Assembly (NCBI RefSeq): GCF_010183535.1
Contig: NC_071333.1
Location: 1,240,001-1,304,000 of the forward strand
DNA length: 64,000 bases
Direction: 5' to 3'
Source of the DNA: Caenorhabditis remanei
Lineage: Eukaryota; Nematoda; Chromadorea; Rhabditida; Rhabditidae
Every line of letters starts with the position of its first letter. Position 1 is the first letter of the stretch. A program made the position numbers and the translations under genes. The notes beneath the pieces were generated by a model. That model saw only the letters and a list, made by a program, of their open reading frames with translations, searched no databases and had not been told where the DNA came from. This document shows, in pieces, positions 10,885 through 22,466 of this stretch.

Positions 10885-12897
10885 TTATCTTCGATAGTGC
10901 TTCTGAAAATTGTTGAGCAACATGTCAAACAATAACCGTTTCTGATAGGAAAACTTACATTCTGACAATCCCTTGGTTCCCGGATTCCGGTTGATGTGCT
11001 GGGGCCTCTGTAGTCTTCCTCATCGTCGGAATCCGGTAGATTGTTTCTTCCCCAGGGATCAAACCGAACGAAGTTTGTTTGATGAACCTGAAAGGTTTTT
11101 TTTCAATATTATTCCAAGTATTTAGTGTTAGACTGACCTTGTTATTATCATTTCTCGATTCATTTCCGTTGCTTGCGGATTGTTCACTCGGTCTATCACT
11201 TCTTCTTCTTTCATGAGTGATTGTTGGTTGAGCAGGAGCATAGCGATTATAGAAAAGACACTTGAAAATTAATGCAGTAATTACAAAATACTTACCTGAT
11301 TCTCTCGAGCATTGAATTCCAAACGCATCTGAGTCAATTCTTTTCTTCTTTGCTGCAAAATACCATTTTTGTTTGTAACAACTATCCAATAAAACTCACC
11401 CTTGCTGATTCACTCTCCTCTTTTTCTGACATTGAAAAAATTGTGAGGAGTTTTCTGTGCAGTGTAGCTGGCTCCTCGTTTCGGATCGCAAAACTTTGGT
11501 TTTTTATGCGACACCAGACTTTTAATCGTGTGCACTCCTTGAACTTCTCAATAAATTGGTTTTGATTATGTTCGACACGTTCGAAATCGAAGACCTGGAA
11601 AATGAATCAAAAGACTATAAAACGAGTATGTATTTCTTACCGTGTCGTTCAACGCAAGTGTTGCTTTTTCCTTCGATCGCACCAACGCGGATCCAATTGG
11701 AAACTGCTTGGTATGAGCAAAGTTGGCGACCATTTCAATTTCAATTTCATTTGCGTTCACTGTTCTGTACTTGTATACAGGAACAGTGAAATCGTGGTTG
11801 AGTTGCTAAAAAATAGTGATTTAGTGAATGAATCGTTAAACAAAAAATTACCACAACTTCCCAAAAGATGTCTCGATTCACGTGGTTTGTGTACGGTAGA
11901 ACTACAGCACTGAATTCCACTCCCAAGGGGGTATGGATGTCTCGATAGAATTCTCGATGCCATCTGAAAACTCTCAATTTTTGAAATATGTACCTTTCAA
12001 ATACCCACGGTTCCATGATGGCCACTGCTTTCTTCTCTGTCACCCAAACTAAATAATTACGATCTTGCAAAACTTTCATGATGATGGCACGGCAGTGAGT
12101 TGGTTCTTCGGCTACTGGAACTTCGGGTGGATCATTGACAATTGGTTCTGTCCTGGTATTTTCTGGAGCAAATTGTGGAGTCAAATGAAAAATTGAAGAA
12201 ATTCGGGATTCGTTTGGTACCAAAGTCTTAACTGCCCAGAAACAGGTAGCATTCTCATTTTCAACTTTTTCTGGATCATCAAGAAGAACTAAAGTGGCGT
12301 CGAAGCTAAAACTGAACTATTTTAAGGATAACTAACCGACTCCAACTATACCTCATGGATTCCGCGTGGGAAAAATTTGCAGCACTAAAAGGCACTTTAA
12401 TATATCCTATCCCCGAAGCTAGCTGATAGAAGAAGCAAGGCAACAGAATGGGGTTACTCCTTATTTCAAGTAATCCAAATAGCTGAAAATTCGATGTTTT
12501 AAAGAGTTCGTTAGTGTAATCAAACGTACTATTAACTTTCCATCCAACATTTGGGGATTCCATGGGTCCACTATAATATAATACTTTGGTCCGATCTGAT
12601 GTTGTCCCCAGTGTACTCTGAAACGTTTTGAATGTTCTGAATACTTTCATGTCTTAATGAACATACTGGTGTTGACCCTCAATCCAGCCCACTTGTTGAT
12701 AATCAGCAAAAAACGGCGAACTCAAATGCATAATTCCATGTTCCGTCCATACACTTCCAAAACTGTTGTTTTCACGAATTTGATCAAGGAGTATCCCACG
12801 AATCCGTCCGTACTGAAAACAGAACTTAGTTGTCGCAAAACATAAATTAGTAACAAACATTTGCCATTGTTCCTTTTACATTGCTGTTAGAGGCCAT
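10885..12897 (-). CDS. Twelve-exon gene, unrecognised 506 aa protein
   Basis: The exons are 12897-12859, 12812-12667, 12617-12530, 12482-12352, 12311-11994, 11963-11852, 11805-11641, 11594-11400, 11352-11296, 11260-11138, 11087-10959 and 10902-10885. They total 1521 nt, 507 codons with the stop, and every junction keeps phase. Most introns are 30-60 nt. The 35-nt intron before exon 10 ends TTTTCAAG and is the least certain. The protein starts MASNSNVKG. Residues 14-300 look globular, with aromatic-rich segments such as GPKYYIIVDPWNPQMLDG and RWHREFYRDIHTPLG. The region around residues 380-420 is charged and probably helical. The last 90 residues are polar, with a run of arginines and an acidic DSDDEED patch, and look disordered. 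I do not recognise the family. No signal peptide or membrane segment is visible, so it is probably cytoplasmic or nuclear. Confidence 0.8.
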
Positions 12898-14329
12898 CGT
12901 GTTGAAAGTAGAAGTTAGAAGACTGATGGCTAAAACATAGAACTATCAGAACAATCATTGAAAACCAAAAGAGAAAAAAAATCAAAAAGAACGGAATCGT
13001 TCGCGGTTTATAGTTCGTTTCGCATCGACATATATGCTTGCTTCCCTATAGATAGATAAAAACTCTCTTTCTCGATGATTGAGAGACTCAGAGAAATAGA
13101 GTCAACAGAGAAGAAGACTTCGCGGAGAAAGGTCTCATTTTCCAGATATGTATAAATGAAGTGGTCGGGGGGATTAGATTTTGTGGTGGTGCATCTGATA
13201 ACTGAACTGAATGAAGAGAGGGAGAGTTCATAGACTAACATCCACGTTTTGTGAGAAAACTTTGTATCAGTTAGTTTATACATATAATTTATGAGCATGG
13301 TTCCTGGAGAATATGGCGTGCCAAATGTTCCCTTGCTTCTACTTCCTCACAATTTTTGATTTTTCTGCGTCATTTACCTCACTAAAAGAGCAAAATAAGA
13401 AGTTATCGTAACCACCTTCCTTTTCCTTTTCGTCTTGCTTCCCACACACTTTGGCCATTATCATGTAGACAGAATTCGTTCCAAAAGTTGAGACATAAAG
13501 AAAAAGAATCATGTACTTCAATGCTCTGAAATTATCTTCTTCTCCCTATCTTCTTCAAAAGTTTCCCCTTTTGCAGACTATCTACTAGTTCAATTCACGG
13601 AGGCTGGCACGACGAGAAAAATATAGAGTGAGCGTGAGGGGGAAGCGGTTGGAGCTTGGCTTCTTTAGCGTGTCCAATGGTGCAAGCGGAACATTTGGTC
13701 GTTGAAAATGGGATGAATAGAAAAAGGCTAAAGGGATCGAGAAGGGGAAAATGAAAATGGTCAATATTTACATTTTTGATTTTGTTTCTGATCATAGTTC
13801 AGACATGTCGGACCTAGAAAAACCAATTTGTACAGTTTTAATCTTGTTAAATTGAAAAGTTCTCTATTACCCGAGTCACGATGTTAGGAAGACTCACTTT
13901 TTCTTCCCCCCTCATCTTCTTTTCACACGTTTTATTCCTATCTTTCAGTGTGTTCCCAGAGAAAAATTTCCCTTTCTCGTTTTCACATCACATTAAGTTT
14001 TTTATTGTAGAGACACAGAGGCATCTCCGATTTTTCGGTTTGATATCGTATCAGAAGTTGAAATAACTAGGAACTTTTCAGTCACTGTCATTTTAAATCT
14101 ACGTTTAGATCGTAACCTCTAACTTCTGAACCAGGAGGTTTTACTGATAGGCAGCGGCTTATCAGTAAAACCAAGTATAACGATTTCTTTGTCCTTTTTC
14201 TCTCTCAAAATCAATAAATAATGATAAGGGAATTCGTATATTTGTTCTAATTAATCAAATAGAAAGTAAAAATTGAAATGTTGAATTGTGGGGGGAAACA
14301 CTTGCAAAAAGAAAAATGAATTTTTGTGA
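12898..14329. other. No supported gene
   Basis: Upstream flank of the 506 aa gene. Open frames are short and unsupported. The only structure noticed is the hairpin at 14137-14172. Confidence 0.5.
14137..14172. repeat. Perfect 13-bp stem hairpin
   Basis: GGTTTTACTGATA at 14137-14149 is exactly complementary to TATCAGTAAAACC at 14160-14172, with a 10-nt loop. It is not part of any repeat family listed here. It could be a small foldback element or an RNA structure. There is no further evidence for transcription. Confidence 0.6.
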
Positions 14330-14710
14330 CGATTGTTTAAAAACTAGACTGAAACCAGTTTTTTTTTCAGAACACTCATTTTTTTGGAATCACTTTCTAT
14401 TCGAGGAACTTTCTTTTTCCCGCCGCGCTTTAACCTGTCCAAAACCTTACAATCACTTTTTTGCACTCACCCCGCTTAAGCATTGAAGAGAAATGAGAGA
14501 GAAAGAGAAAAAACTGAAACATACGGACGTTTATTTGGACGGAAAGAGAAAACGACTTGACAGATAGTTTTCTTGTTCTCTTTTTCAAATTTGAAAGACG
14601 TGCAAGTCTGGTTAGTTTGTTCCGGAAGAAAGGGGATGTGGGATCAAAGAACCAACGGAAGGAACTACAAGAATAATTAGATTGAACTTTGTGAAGCATT
14701 TTTCCTAAAA
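14330..14710 (+). repeat. Dispersed repeat B, copy 1
   Basis: Same-orientation match to 18045-18410. Shared landmarks are CCTGTCCAAAACC / CGTGTCCAAAACC, CACTTTTTTGCACTC, CATTGAAGAGAA, TTTGAAAGACGTGCAAGT and AAGAATAATTAGATTGAACT. Confidence 0.65.
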
Positions 14711-14979
14711 TAAGAAAATGGGCGAAAAATATATCAGAATGAAAGAAAACAAAATTTAATAAATTATTATTTGAAAACATTACTAAATTTAGAAGCATAT
14801 TTGAAGCTTATCGAGTTGGTGTATTGCTTAATAATGACTGTAATATTTCAGTTTCTTTAATGATTTTGAAGACAAAACTTACAATAGTGACCTGCGGTTG
14901 AGATATGGTCAAAAAAGTGATCACATTCCACGCGTGTAAAATTTTGCAGTGATTCAAAAATGAGGTATACTTTTCAGTT

Positions 14980-15315
14980 ATGGAAAGTGTCAAATTTCCA
15001 AATGATGCCCGTTATGACAAACGGCATCTTTCAAATAAAAGTCAATTTCCTGTAAAAGTACTTAAAATTTTTCAGTTTAAAAAACCTACATTCTCATCAG
15101 AGGGAGATAGCCAGAATGGGGGGGGGGGGTGTTGGTTTAAGAAAATAAGTCATAAAAACCGAAAACAATGCTTTGAACAGTTGAAAAATAGTGAAAAATT
15201 TATTAAGAATTACGATTTAAAAACTGTTGATACTCATCAACTTCCGTTTTCGCTTTTTGAACATATTGAAGGCTGGTTCGAGTTGCGCAGAAGACTGTTA
15301 TTAAAAGCAGAGTGA
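14980..15315 (+). CDS. Possible small gene or gene fragment, 111 aa
   Basis: An uninterrupted frame is followed by AATAAA about 10 nt past the TGA stop (near 15329), which favours a real 3' end. The last 55 residues (ending ELRRRLLLKAE) look like ordinary coding sequence. The middle contains a 12-G run (15118-15129) read as four glycines, which is prone to length change. An acceptor-like TTTTTCAG lies inside at about 15074, so the true exon may start there. The family is not recognised. Confidence 0.3.
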   Translation: MESVKFPNDARYDKRHLSNKSQFPVKVLKIFQFKKPTFSSEGDSQNGGGGCWFKKISHKNRKQCFEQLKNSEKFIKNYDLKTVDTHQLPFSLFEHIEGWFELRRRLLLKAE

Positions 15316-15729
15316 TAATTTTGAAAAATAAAGTTTAATCTGAAATTTTTTGAAAAACCAACTTGAATGATTTGCATTTGGAAATGAAGCAGATTTTCCA
15401 ATATATCTCACGGACCTTTCTCTTTTTCAAATTTGTGATTTAAAAAAACCCGGTATGTGCTAAATAATGCTTTTATTTCAAAAAGAGAGATTAAGGACTG
15501 AAATTATATTATGAAATTATTTTGAATGGTTGAAAATAAAAAAGGTTATAGGAGACGGTGAAGTAGTTGCGAGAGGAGTGGAGTGAGAATGGAGTGGGAG
15601 CTGGAGACTCTAAAAAAGAAGAAGTTTAACAAAAGTTTTAATTGAAGTATTTTTTCAAATTGTCTTTTTCACGTTTTTACTTCTAAAAGAATAAGAAATA
15701 CATTGAGTATAGCATTAAATCTCTTACCA

Positions 15730-16081
15730 TTATTGTTGAATTTTGATGAATTGAATAGGGAAAGCTCCCATTCCTTCCATATAGGTGACTCTATCGCGTG
15801 GGTAGCAGACCAGGAATCCTCGATTTTCAAGATCGTCTTGAATTGTTTGGCCTCTGCCAAAAATGGTTTCAGAGCTAAATAAAACACAAATTAGCTTTGT
15901 TTTTTAAAACAACTCACCTCATTTCCCACAGCTTCAATACTCCTCTGTATTTGCGGTTGTTGGTGGTCAGTAGAACTCTTACCTGACCCCATCCTCTCAT
16001 TATGGAGTTTATCTCTCTTATCGAGAGATTTCTCCAATTTGGAATATTTTGATCCAATACTTCGTAAAGCGGAACCCACAT
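15730..16081 (-). CDS. Two-exon gene, unrecognised 102 aa protein
   Basis: Exons 16081-15918 and 15874-15730 join at a 43-nt intron (GTGAGT to TTTATTTAG) and give 103 codons including the stop. Only this frame stays open across the junction. The protein starts MWVPLYEVLDQNIP and ends IQFIKIQQ. It contains basic and aromatic stretches and no signal peptide. A strong donor (GTAAGA) lies 3-5 nt past the stop, so a 3' UTR intron is possible. The ATG follows TTTTTATAG closely, which could be a trans-splice acceptor or the end of an upstream intron. A MITE begins only 38 bp upstream of the ATG. The family is not recognised. Confidence 0.5.
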
Positions 16082-16118
16082 TATTCTATAAAAAAATAAA
16101 CTAGAAAAGCAAAAAGTA

Positions 16119-16577
16119 CCGTAAAAACTGTATTTGAGGTGCCCCTCTATTTGAAGTGCCCCTCTAATAGTGGTGCCCTCCGACAGACCCTTTGAACAAT
16201 AGTGTTGCACCCTCTAATTGAGGTGCCCCTCTAATACAGTTGCCCTCCAGCGATTTTCACTTTTGTCTAATATTATCATTATCTGAATCCGAACTGTTTT
16301 CTCGCATTACTATTTCAGCGATTTTGCTGTTAAAAACGTAGTTTGCTATAAAAATTCAGGACTTTCTATGTTTTTCACGTAAAAGTTCAAAGAATTCGGC
16401 ATAAAAAACTGATGAAATCAAACAAATTCAAGAGATAGTTGAGTATCGAGGTCGGGCAAATTCGTCGACGAAAAATAGAGGTGCACCCTCTATTTGAATT
16501 GCCCCTTTAATAGAGTTGCACTCCGACGGACCCTTTGAACAATAGAGTTGCATGCACCTCAAATACAGTTTTTACGG
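16119..16577. mobile_element. MITE, 459 bp, CCGTAAAAACTG termini
   Basis: The terminal inverted repeats read CCGTAAAAACTGTATTTGAG at the left and its complement at the right, with TA on both sides (16117-16118 and 16578-16579). Inside, the short phrase GGTGCCCCTCTAAT is repeated several times in variant form. There is no transposase. It shares its terminal sequence with the 200-bp element at 25581-25780. Confidence 0.85.
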
Positions 16578-16899
16578 TATATTCGTAAAAAGCAAAGGAG
16601 ATGAAAAATTGTCTCTTTTATATGTATAGTGTTAGGTTGATAGGTTTTTTTAACGTAGTGGATGTTTCTTGAGATTCAAAATTAAATTTAAAAAATCTTT
16701 TGGTTTCTGTTTTTTTCAAAAAACGACATGATTAATAATATTTTCAGATATGTTGGTCTTGAAACTAGGAGAGTCCAATGAATAGCAATGTCCGAGTCTA
16801 AGGTCATTATTTAGTGTACACTTAATTACAACCCTAATCATTTCTACTAAACGTAAATTGTTTTTCACCAATACGGTTACAAGCAAAAAATGAACTATG

Positions 16900-17130
16900 T
16901 ACTTTCCGATGTTAACTCGTTAGCATTAGCCGAAACATGAAAAGTAGTATCAGTCGAGCGTAAAGGAAAAAAAGGGCAAATGTTCAGTTTCATCTTCCGA
17001 CCACTAGCGCCGGCGCCACGCCCTCTTCTGAGCGAGAGGAGCGGAGCACGGAAAGGAAGTGAAAGATAGAAAGCGGAAAAGAAGTGGCGGGATAGACAGA
17101 AAAAAGACGGGAGAAATGAGACTCTGATGA
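16900..17130 (+). repeat. Dispersed repeat C, copy 2
   Basis: See 6960-7240. The GC-rich core and the GGAAAAAAAGGGCAAATG lead-in are shared. It directly precedes a repeat-A copy. Confidence 0.7.
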
Positions 17131-17169
17131 GTGATAAAACACATGTAATAAACAACGTGATGCGTGGTT

Positions 17170-18040
17170 CACTTATGAGAATAGTTTGGTCCGAAAATCG
17201 AGTGAATATTTTGGAACAAATAATAATGCTTCCCTTGTTTCCAAACAAATAGGATTGGAAGGAACGGACACTTCACATGGATCAAACAACACCTGGCCAC
17301 TTTTTGCAGTGAATCCATTGCAATCTCTTTCAATCTATTACCATAAAATATTCATAAACCCTTTTTCATTTTCTCAAAAAGCTGAGAACATTTACCTCAT
17401 TCAATTGACGTGCCCAAAAGAAAAAGTAGATGTTTCTTTCTCTTCCTCTGAATGTCTATTCAGTTTAGCAAAAAAGAGAAAATTCTTTGAGAAGCGAGTG
17501 CGTCAAGATGGATCGCTAAGTTCCACGGAAAACCCTTTTCAAATTCACTTCTCCGTTAGTTATTTGAGAAAAAAAAAATAAAAGAGTAGTTTAAAGAAAT
17601 AAAAAAAGAAAAACAAGTTTTAAAATAGGAGAAGATGTCTGCTCTGTTTTTTCCAATGAACTTTTTTTTGTGGAAAAACTGTTGTCTGCGAGAGAGTTGG
17701 ATTTTTGGAGGAACATAAAAAGTAGAAAACGAATAGAACGTGTGAATCTTTTTTTTTCGTTGAACGTACATTCGTTTGACAAAAAATCTTCTTAATTTTC
17801 TGAAATGAATTTGAAAACGTGGTCCGTAGCTCTCGGAACAGAATAGTTTGGTCCGAAAATTAATTGAAAGTTTTGGAACAGATAATAATGTATCTTTCGT
17901 TTTCAAACAAACTGGATTGAAAAGAACGCACTCTTCTTATGCATCAAACCAGACCATGTCACTTTTGAATTCCTTTTCTGCCCTTAGGAAGGAGACGATC
18001 ATTTTTTGACGTGCTCCCAGTTGCTTGAAACATATCTGAA
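17170..18040 (+). repeat. Dispersed repeat A, copies 3 and 4 in tandem
   Basis: Two successive starts of module 1 (AGAATAGTTTGGTCCGAAAA at about 17178 and 17843) show a tandem arrangement. The first copy includes module 2 with AATGTCTATTCAGTTTAGC and GAATAGAACGTGTGAATC. The second is truncated. Confidence 0.65.
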
Positions 18041-18044
18041 CTAA

Positions 18045-18410
18045 ACTGAGACTAGTTTTTTCCAGAACAATCACTTTTTTTTGGAAACACTTTCAATTCC
18101 GGGACACTCCCACGCCTTAACGTGTCCAAAACCCTACATTCCCTTTTTTGCACTCTATCCGTTTCACCATTGAAGAGAAGGGAGAGAGAAAAAAGATATA
18201 CATTCTGGATAGAAAACGAAGTTATTTTAGGAGGAGACAGCGACTTGACGGATAGTTCGCTTGTTCCCTTTTTTCAAGTTTGAAAGACATGCAAGTTTAG
18301 TTTGTTTGTTCCCAAAAAAGAGGGATACGGGACACAATTAAAGAACAAACAGGAGAAAGTACAAGAATAATTAGATTGAACTTTGTGAAGCATTTTTGCA
18401 AAAGAAAGAA
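18045..18410 (+). repeat. Dispersed repeat B, copy 2
   Basis: See 14330-14710. It follows the repeat-A pair directly. Confidence 0.65.
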
Positions 18411-18521
18411 ACATTGTTATTCATTAATACACAGTATGAAACTGAGCCAAAATTATAATGAAATAAAGAAAATAGAAAATAGGGAATAAGAAATTATTCA
18501 AAAAAAAATTACAATTCACTA

Positions 18522-18780
18522 TCAATCCAAATAATATCCTTTTGCAATCCACCTGCCTCCTTCTTGTTGTTTTACCATCTCGGCTTCACGTGCCCATCTT
18601 TTCATGGTTTCGAAAATCATCACTTGGTGCTTATTTTATTATAGCCTAACACCGATAAACCTCCGACAAACAGGGATACCGAAAGAAGAACTGACTCCAG
18701 ATATGGGCTGAGATGGATTTCCGATGTGTTTGACGAGTAACTAAAGATTTCAACCCAGACGTCGTGGAGAGTGGGCTGAA
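18522..18780 (-). pseudogene. Decayed 3' end of an unrecognised gene
   Basis: Complement 18620-18522 encodes a clean C-terminal-looking segment starting MIFETMKRWAREAEMV and ending IAKGYYLD, then TGA. Immediately upstream, in a different frame, is a segment with a hydrophobic stretch (SVLLSVSLFVGGLSVLGYN) behind an acceptor-like CATTTCAG. The two would join after a 2-nt frame correction, so they may be one exon of a membrane protein broken by a frameshift. The family is not recognised. Confidence 0.35.
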
Positions 18781-18859
18781 ATGAAAAGAACTGATGCACG
18801 TCTGCCGAGGATCAGAGATCCACCTGCAGTGTTTGCTGATTAATCCACAAAAGTGTGCT

Positions 18860-19447
18860 TCACAAGCGTTCAGGTGAATTTTTCCTCGAATATTGTTCAA
18901 AAATTCCGAAACCCCACATTGTAGACAGGAACCGTCTTTCAGAGTCAACTGCATAGCTGGAAAAGTTGCTTCGAGACATGTTCTGATGAGAACCAGAAAA
19001 GACATCAGTTAACAAGCGGAAGACGATGATCCTCGATGTGGGAAGATCATGGGAAAATAATTTTATTCTGCAATATCTTGAAGAATTTGATTCTGAAATA
19101 AGAAAGTGGCTAATATGAGCTGGAAGAGTATGTGTTTTAATTAAACCCCTTACTGATAGACGAAAAATGTCATTTTTCAATCCATTTCTCATGAAATATG
19201 TGGTTTTGTCATGAAAATTCGATAACTTTAATGAAAAATTTATAAGAAATCCAATGTTATTTTCTTTTCCACTTTGATACTTGCAGATTGTTGATAATAT
19301 CTTCATTGGAAAACTGAGCAGTACATGACACTTGAATGTGAACTTTTGAGCATTAGAAAACTTTTCAAAGTTCAATATCTCATTACAATAAGCATGTTTC
19401 AGTTTTTGAACTTTAAAAACTGCAGATTCCCCGAAAAAGGACACCAA
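18860..19447 (-). other. 195-codon open frame, doubtful
   Basis: A long minus-strand frame without splice support. Its C-terminal end (from MSRSNFSSYAVD) looks more protein-like than the rest, and lies just upstream of the decayed exon at 18522-18780, so the two may derive from one gene. I cannot assign a function. Confidence 0.2.
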
Positions 19448-19754
19448 ATAAATTTTTCATGAACATAGATTCCCTTCTCTCGGCCCAGACATGTATTCGT
19501 GACAGAAACGAAGAAAGTCTGCCAATCTTTTTCTCTCATTCATCCCAAAGTGTCCTTTCGGTGAGAAAAAATGAAGGACTCGCGAGAAGAAGGCGAGTGC
19601 CACAAGATTAATGATTTCGTTTTTTATCAAAGACTCAGTGGAGTCTTGCTACCATCACCCATTTTTGAACTTTTAACCATCCAAAAGTCAAAAAAAATTG
19701 ATTCTCCATTATGATCTTACAATTAGTTTTTTTTCAGGTTTACACCGTTTCATC

Positions 19755-19945
19755 CATTCGACCAACGACCGGGACTCATGCATTTCTTGTGGCGTATCAA
19801 AAAGAACAACTGTCAGCCTTTTTTTTGGACAATGATAGCGGAATCACGGCATTTGTTTTGAAACAAAATATGATTAGGATGAAAGAGATAGGAATGGGCG
19901 GGAAAGGAACAATTGTGCCATTCTCTCGATATCATTGGTGCATTC
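19755..19945 (+). repeat. Upstream block duplicated with the K2P genes, copy 1
   Basis: It shares CATTTCTTGTGG, AAAGAGAACAACTG-type, TTTTGAAACAAA and GAAATGGGCGGGAAAGGAAC with 23905-24085, in the same orientation. Each block lies upstream of one K2P gene (about 440-510 bp from block end to ATG). It could contain shared promoter elements. A 91-codon open frame across copy 1 (19711-19986) is broken in copy 2, so it is unlikely to be coding. Confidence 0.65.
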
Positions 19946-20382
19946 TGATTGGTGTTCATATCTCGTTCAAGTTCATTTCTGGATAAAACAAAAAAACGGT
20001 CATCTGTTTTCTGGCTCAGCTGATGAAGGTGAGTAGGTGGACAAAGAGGTTTAGGTTTGAGAGAGATTATTCGATTGTGTGAATGGTAGTTATATCAGAT
20101 ATCAAGTAATTTTGAAATAACTTATGACGGAAGACACAAATATTCCAAAACCACATCCAGCTACACTTGGGTATTGAAAAATGACCGATCACCAACTGGG
20201 ACCCCTTTCGAAAAAGTGATTGACATTGGGATACCCCTCGTTTGTCACATTCACGGGTTGTCAGACATTTTATTAGACACATAACGCAGGTGGCAAATTG
20301 AAGAGTTCGGTCCTCCTAGAATTTAATTGATGAAAAATGAATAACTCAAAATTACGCACAACCTACAGTACCCCTTTTTCAG

Positions 20383-22466
20383 ATGACACTCTTCCAAAAC
20401 ATAATATGGTTTGGCAACGTCATCCATGTCCAGAAATACTACCGATTACTTATAATGTGCATATTTTTCAACATATTAGCTGGGATCTTTATGTTTTGTG
20501 AAAAAGGACCCGATATTCAGGCAAGAATAGAATTCCAGGATAGAATAGAATGGGCTGAGAAGGAAGTATGTTTTTTTTTGTTTTAAACTTGTGAATTCAT
20601 CTGAAATTTAATTTTTCAGTTATTAACAGACCTGATGATGTTGTATTTAAATGATACTTTAATGAAGAATGAGACTGAATTGGTAAGTAGGACAAAAGTT
20701 TCTGCTAAAAATTGGATGTTTTAAGGAGAAACGACTGTCTGTTAAACTTAATGTGTACTACGAGAAATCAACAATATCTGCGTACATCAAAGCCAATACT
20801 GGAGAAACACCGTGGACTTGGAACGGAGCAATGTTCTACGTCGCCCAAATCGTATCCACAATTGGTGAGATATTTCTGGTGTTTACCAGTTCAAATTTAA
20901 TTTTTTAGGGTACGGCAACCCAAACCCAATTACGTCTTGTGGCAGAGCTATTACCATCATTGTAGCTGTCATCGGAATACCCTTCTTTTTGACATATCTC
21001 AAGGTAAGTTTTGAAGGGTTCCACCTAGCATACTATGATTTAGAGCTTTTTTTTGCTTAAAATTTTTACATTGCAATAATTTATAGGTTTTCGGAGAAGA
21101 CATGGCTGATACGATGACGAAGCTGTTCAAAAAACTGATAAACAAGTCATGTGGAAAGATTCAGAGAAAAGCGGTGGTCAGTTGAACTTTGTTTTAAATT
21201 CTATCCTTATCAAGATGTTTCAGGATGATATGATTGATTTGGAAAGTGGTGGCCTACCAATGACCAAAGAGAAAGAAAAGAAGGCTTTCCCTATTCTGGC
21301 TGCATTGGCCATGTTGATTGTTTGGATTCTCATCTCAGCTGGACTATTCTGTCTTTGGGAAACAAATTGGAGCTACTCGGATTCTATCTACTTCACATTC
21401 GTATCTCTCACGTAAGTTGTGACGCATTATTAAATTTGGAGTAGTCTAAACTTGAATCGTACCCTTGAAATATCTGAAAACATCAACATTTTCTGTCAGT
21501 GGAATATAACCTAGTTTTATTTTAGTACCGTCGGGTTTGGAGATATGAATTTCGAAACTCCCGATATGATGCTCTTTAATTGCGGCTTGATTTTCGTCGG
21601 GCTCGTGCTTCTCACAATGTGCATCGACCTCATCACCGATGCAGTCACTGCTTGGAAGAAACGGACGTTTGCAGAACTCAAAGGAAAATACGAAGAAATG
21701 GAAAAGGATTTGTGGGAAGCTTGTGAGTCATTTTCTACGGGCTCTTTTACAGAAAAATTCATTTATTCAGCCTGTGAAGATTTGTGTGAAGAAAGTGAGA
21801 GTTGCCCAAGAAAAATTGGGTTTTTCATCGAGCTCAAGGATTGGGTGGCTGGAAAAGTGATAGAGAATCAGATTCTCCCACAAAAAGAAGATGATGAAGA
21901 CTTGGAAGAGAACGAGCTCTCGAGCCACGAAATGAGTGCGTTAGATTTTTGATTGATATTATAATTAATATTTCTTACGAACCCACCTTGGAGGCTAACC
22001 GTTGATATTGTAACAATATCTTTAACTTCATATATTTTTCAGCGTCGACCAATAGAATTATGAGAATGGCAGCAAATTTCGAATCAGGAAATGATTTCAA
22101 ATCCCTGATGTTTGGACAGTTTTTAAGAAACAAGCAGCTTCCAAGATATTTGAAAACAAAGATGGTTCAACGGAATACAGTTTCTTGTCAAACGGATCCT
22201 GTCGAGAACAATGACAGCTCTTCCAAAAGTCAAGCTGATATGAAACAGTGCCCGATGTCTTGTTCTATGGACGATCTCAGATTGAGCCCTCTGTTCGAGC
22301 CAACCACCGAGATCTATATGCAAGAATCGAATGATTCTTTCTTACAGGTAAGCATTTCAAAATGATTTTTTGGTTTTTGATCAGGTTTTTTCAGTATGAT
22401 CATGAGGATCTGAGATTAATGCCAGGGGAAATGACGATCGTCCGACTCAGAGCGTCATCATGGTGA
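20383..22466 (+). CDS. Two-pore-domain (TWK/K2P) potassium channel, 497 aa
   Basis: Ten exons: 20383-20565, 20620-20682, 20726-20864, 20909-21003, 21087-21173, 21224-21411, 21526-21722, 21771-21935, 22043-22347 and 22395-22466, 1494 nt in frame. K2P channels are background potassium channels of the plasma membrane that work as dimers, each subunit having four membrane segments and two pore loops. TM1 is near residues 19-39, an extracellular loop with possible N-glycosylation sites (NDT, NET) follows, and pore 1 carries TIGYGNP. TM2 (ITIIVAVIGIPFFLTY), TM3 (LAALAMLIVWILISAG), pore 2 (TTVGFGD) and TM4 (GLIFVGLVLLTMCIDLI) follow. The cytoplasmic tail is long, polar and acidic in part. The ATG lies directly behind CTTTTTCAG, consistent with trans-splicing, although an upstream exon is possible. 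An alternative exon-5 donor three bases on would add one residue. Confidence 0.92.

Noticed and set aside
17186..17906. Open frames of 116-131 codons on both strands
   Set aside because: They lie within dispersed repeat A and are not preserved in its other copies.
19711..19986. 91-codon plus-strand frame upstream of the first K2P gene
   Set aside because: The duplicated block at 23905-24085 has a stop and frame changes in the same segment, so coding constraint is not evident.
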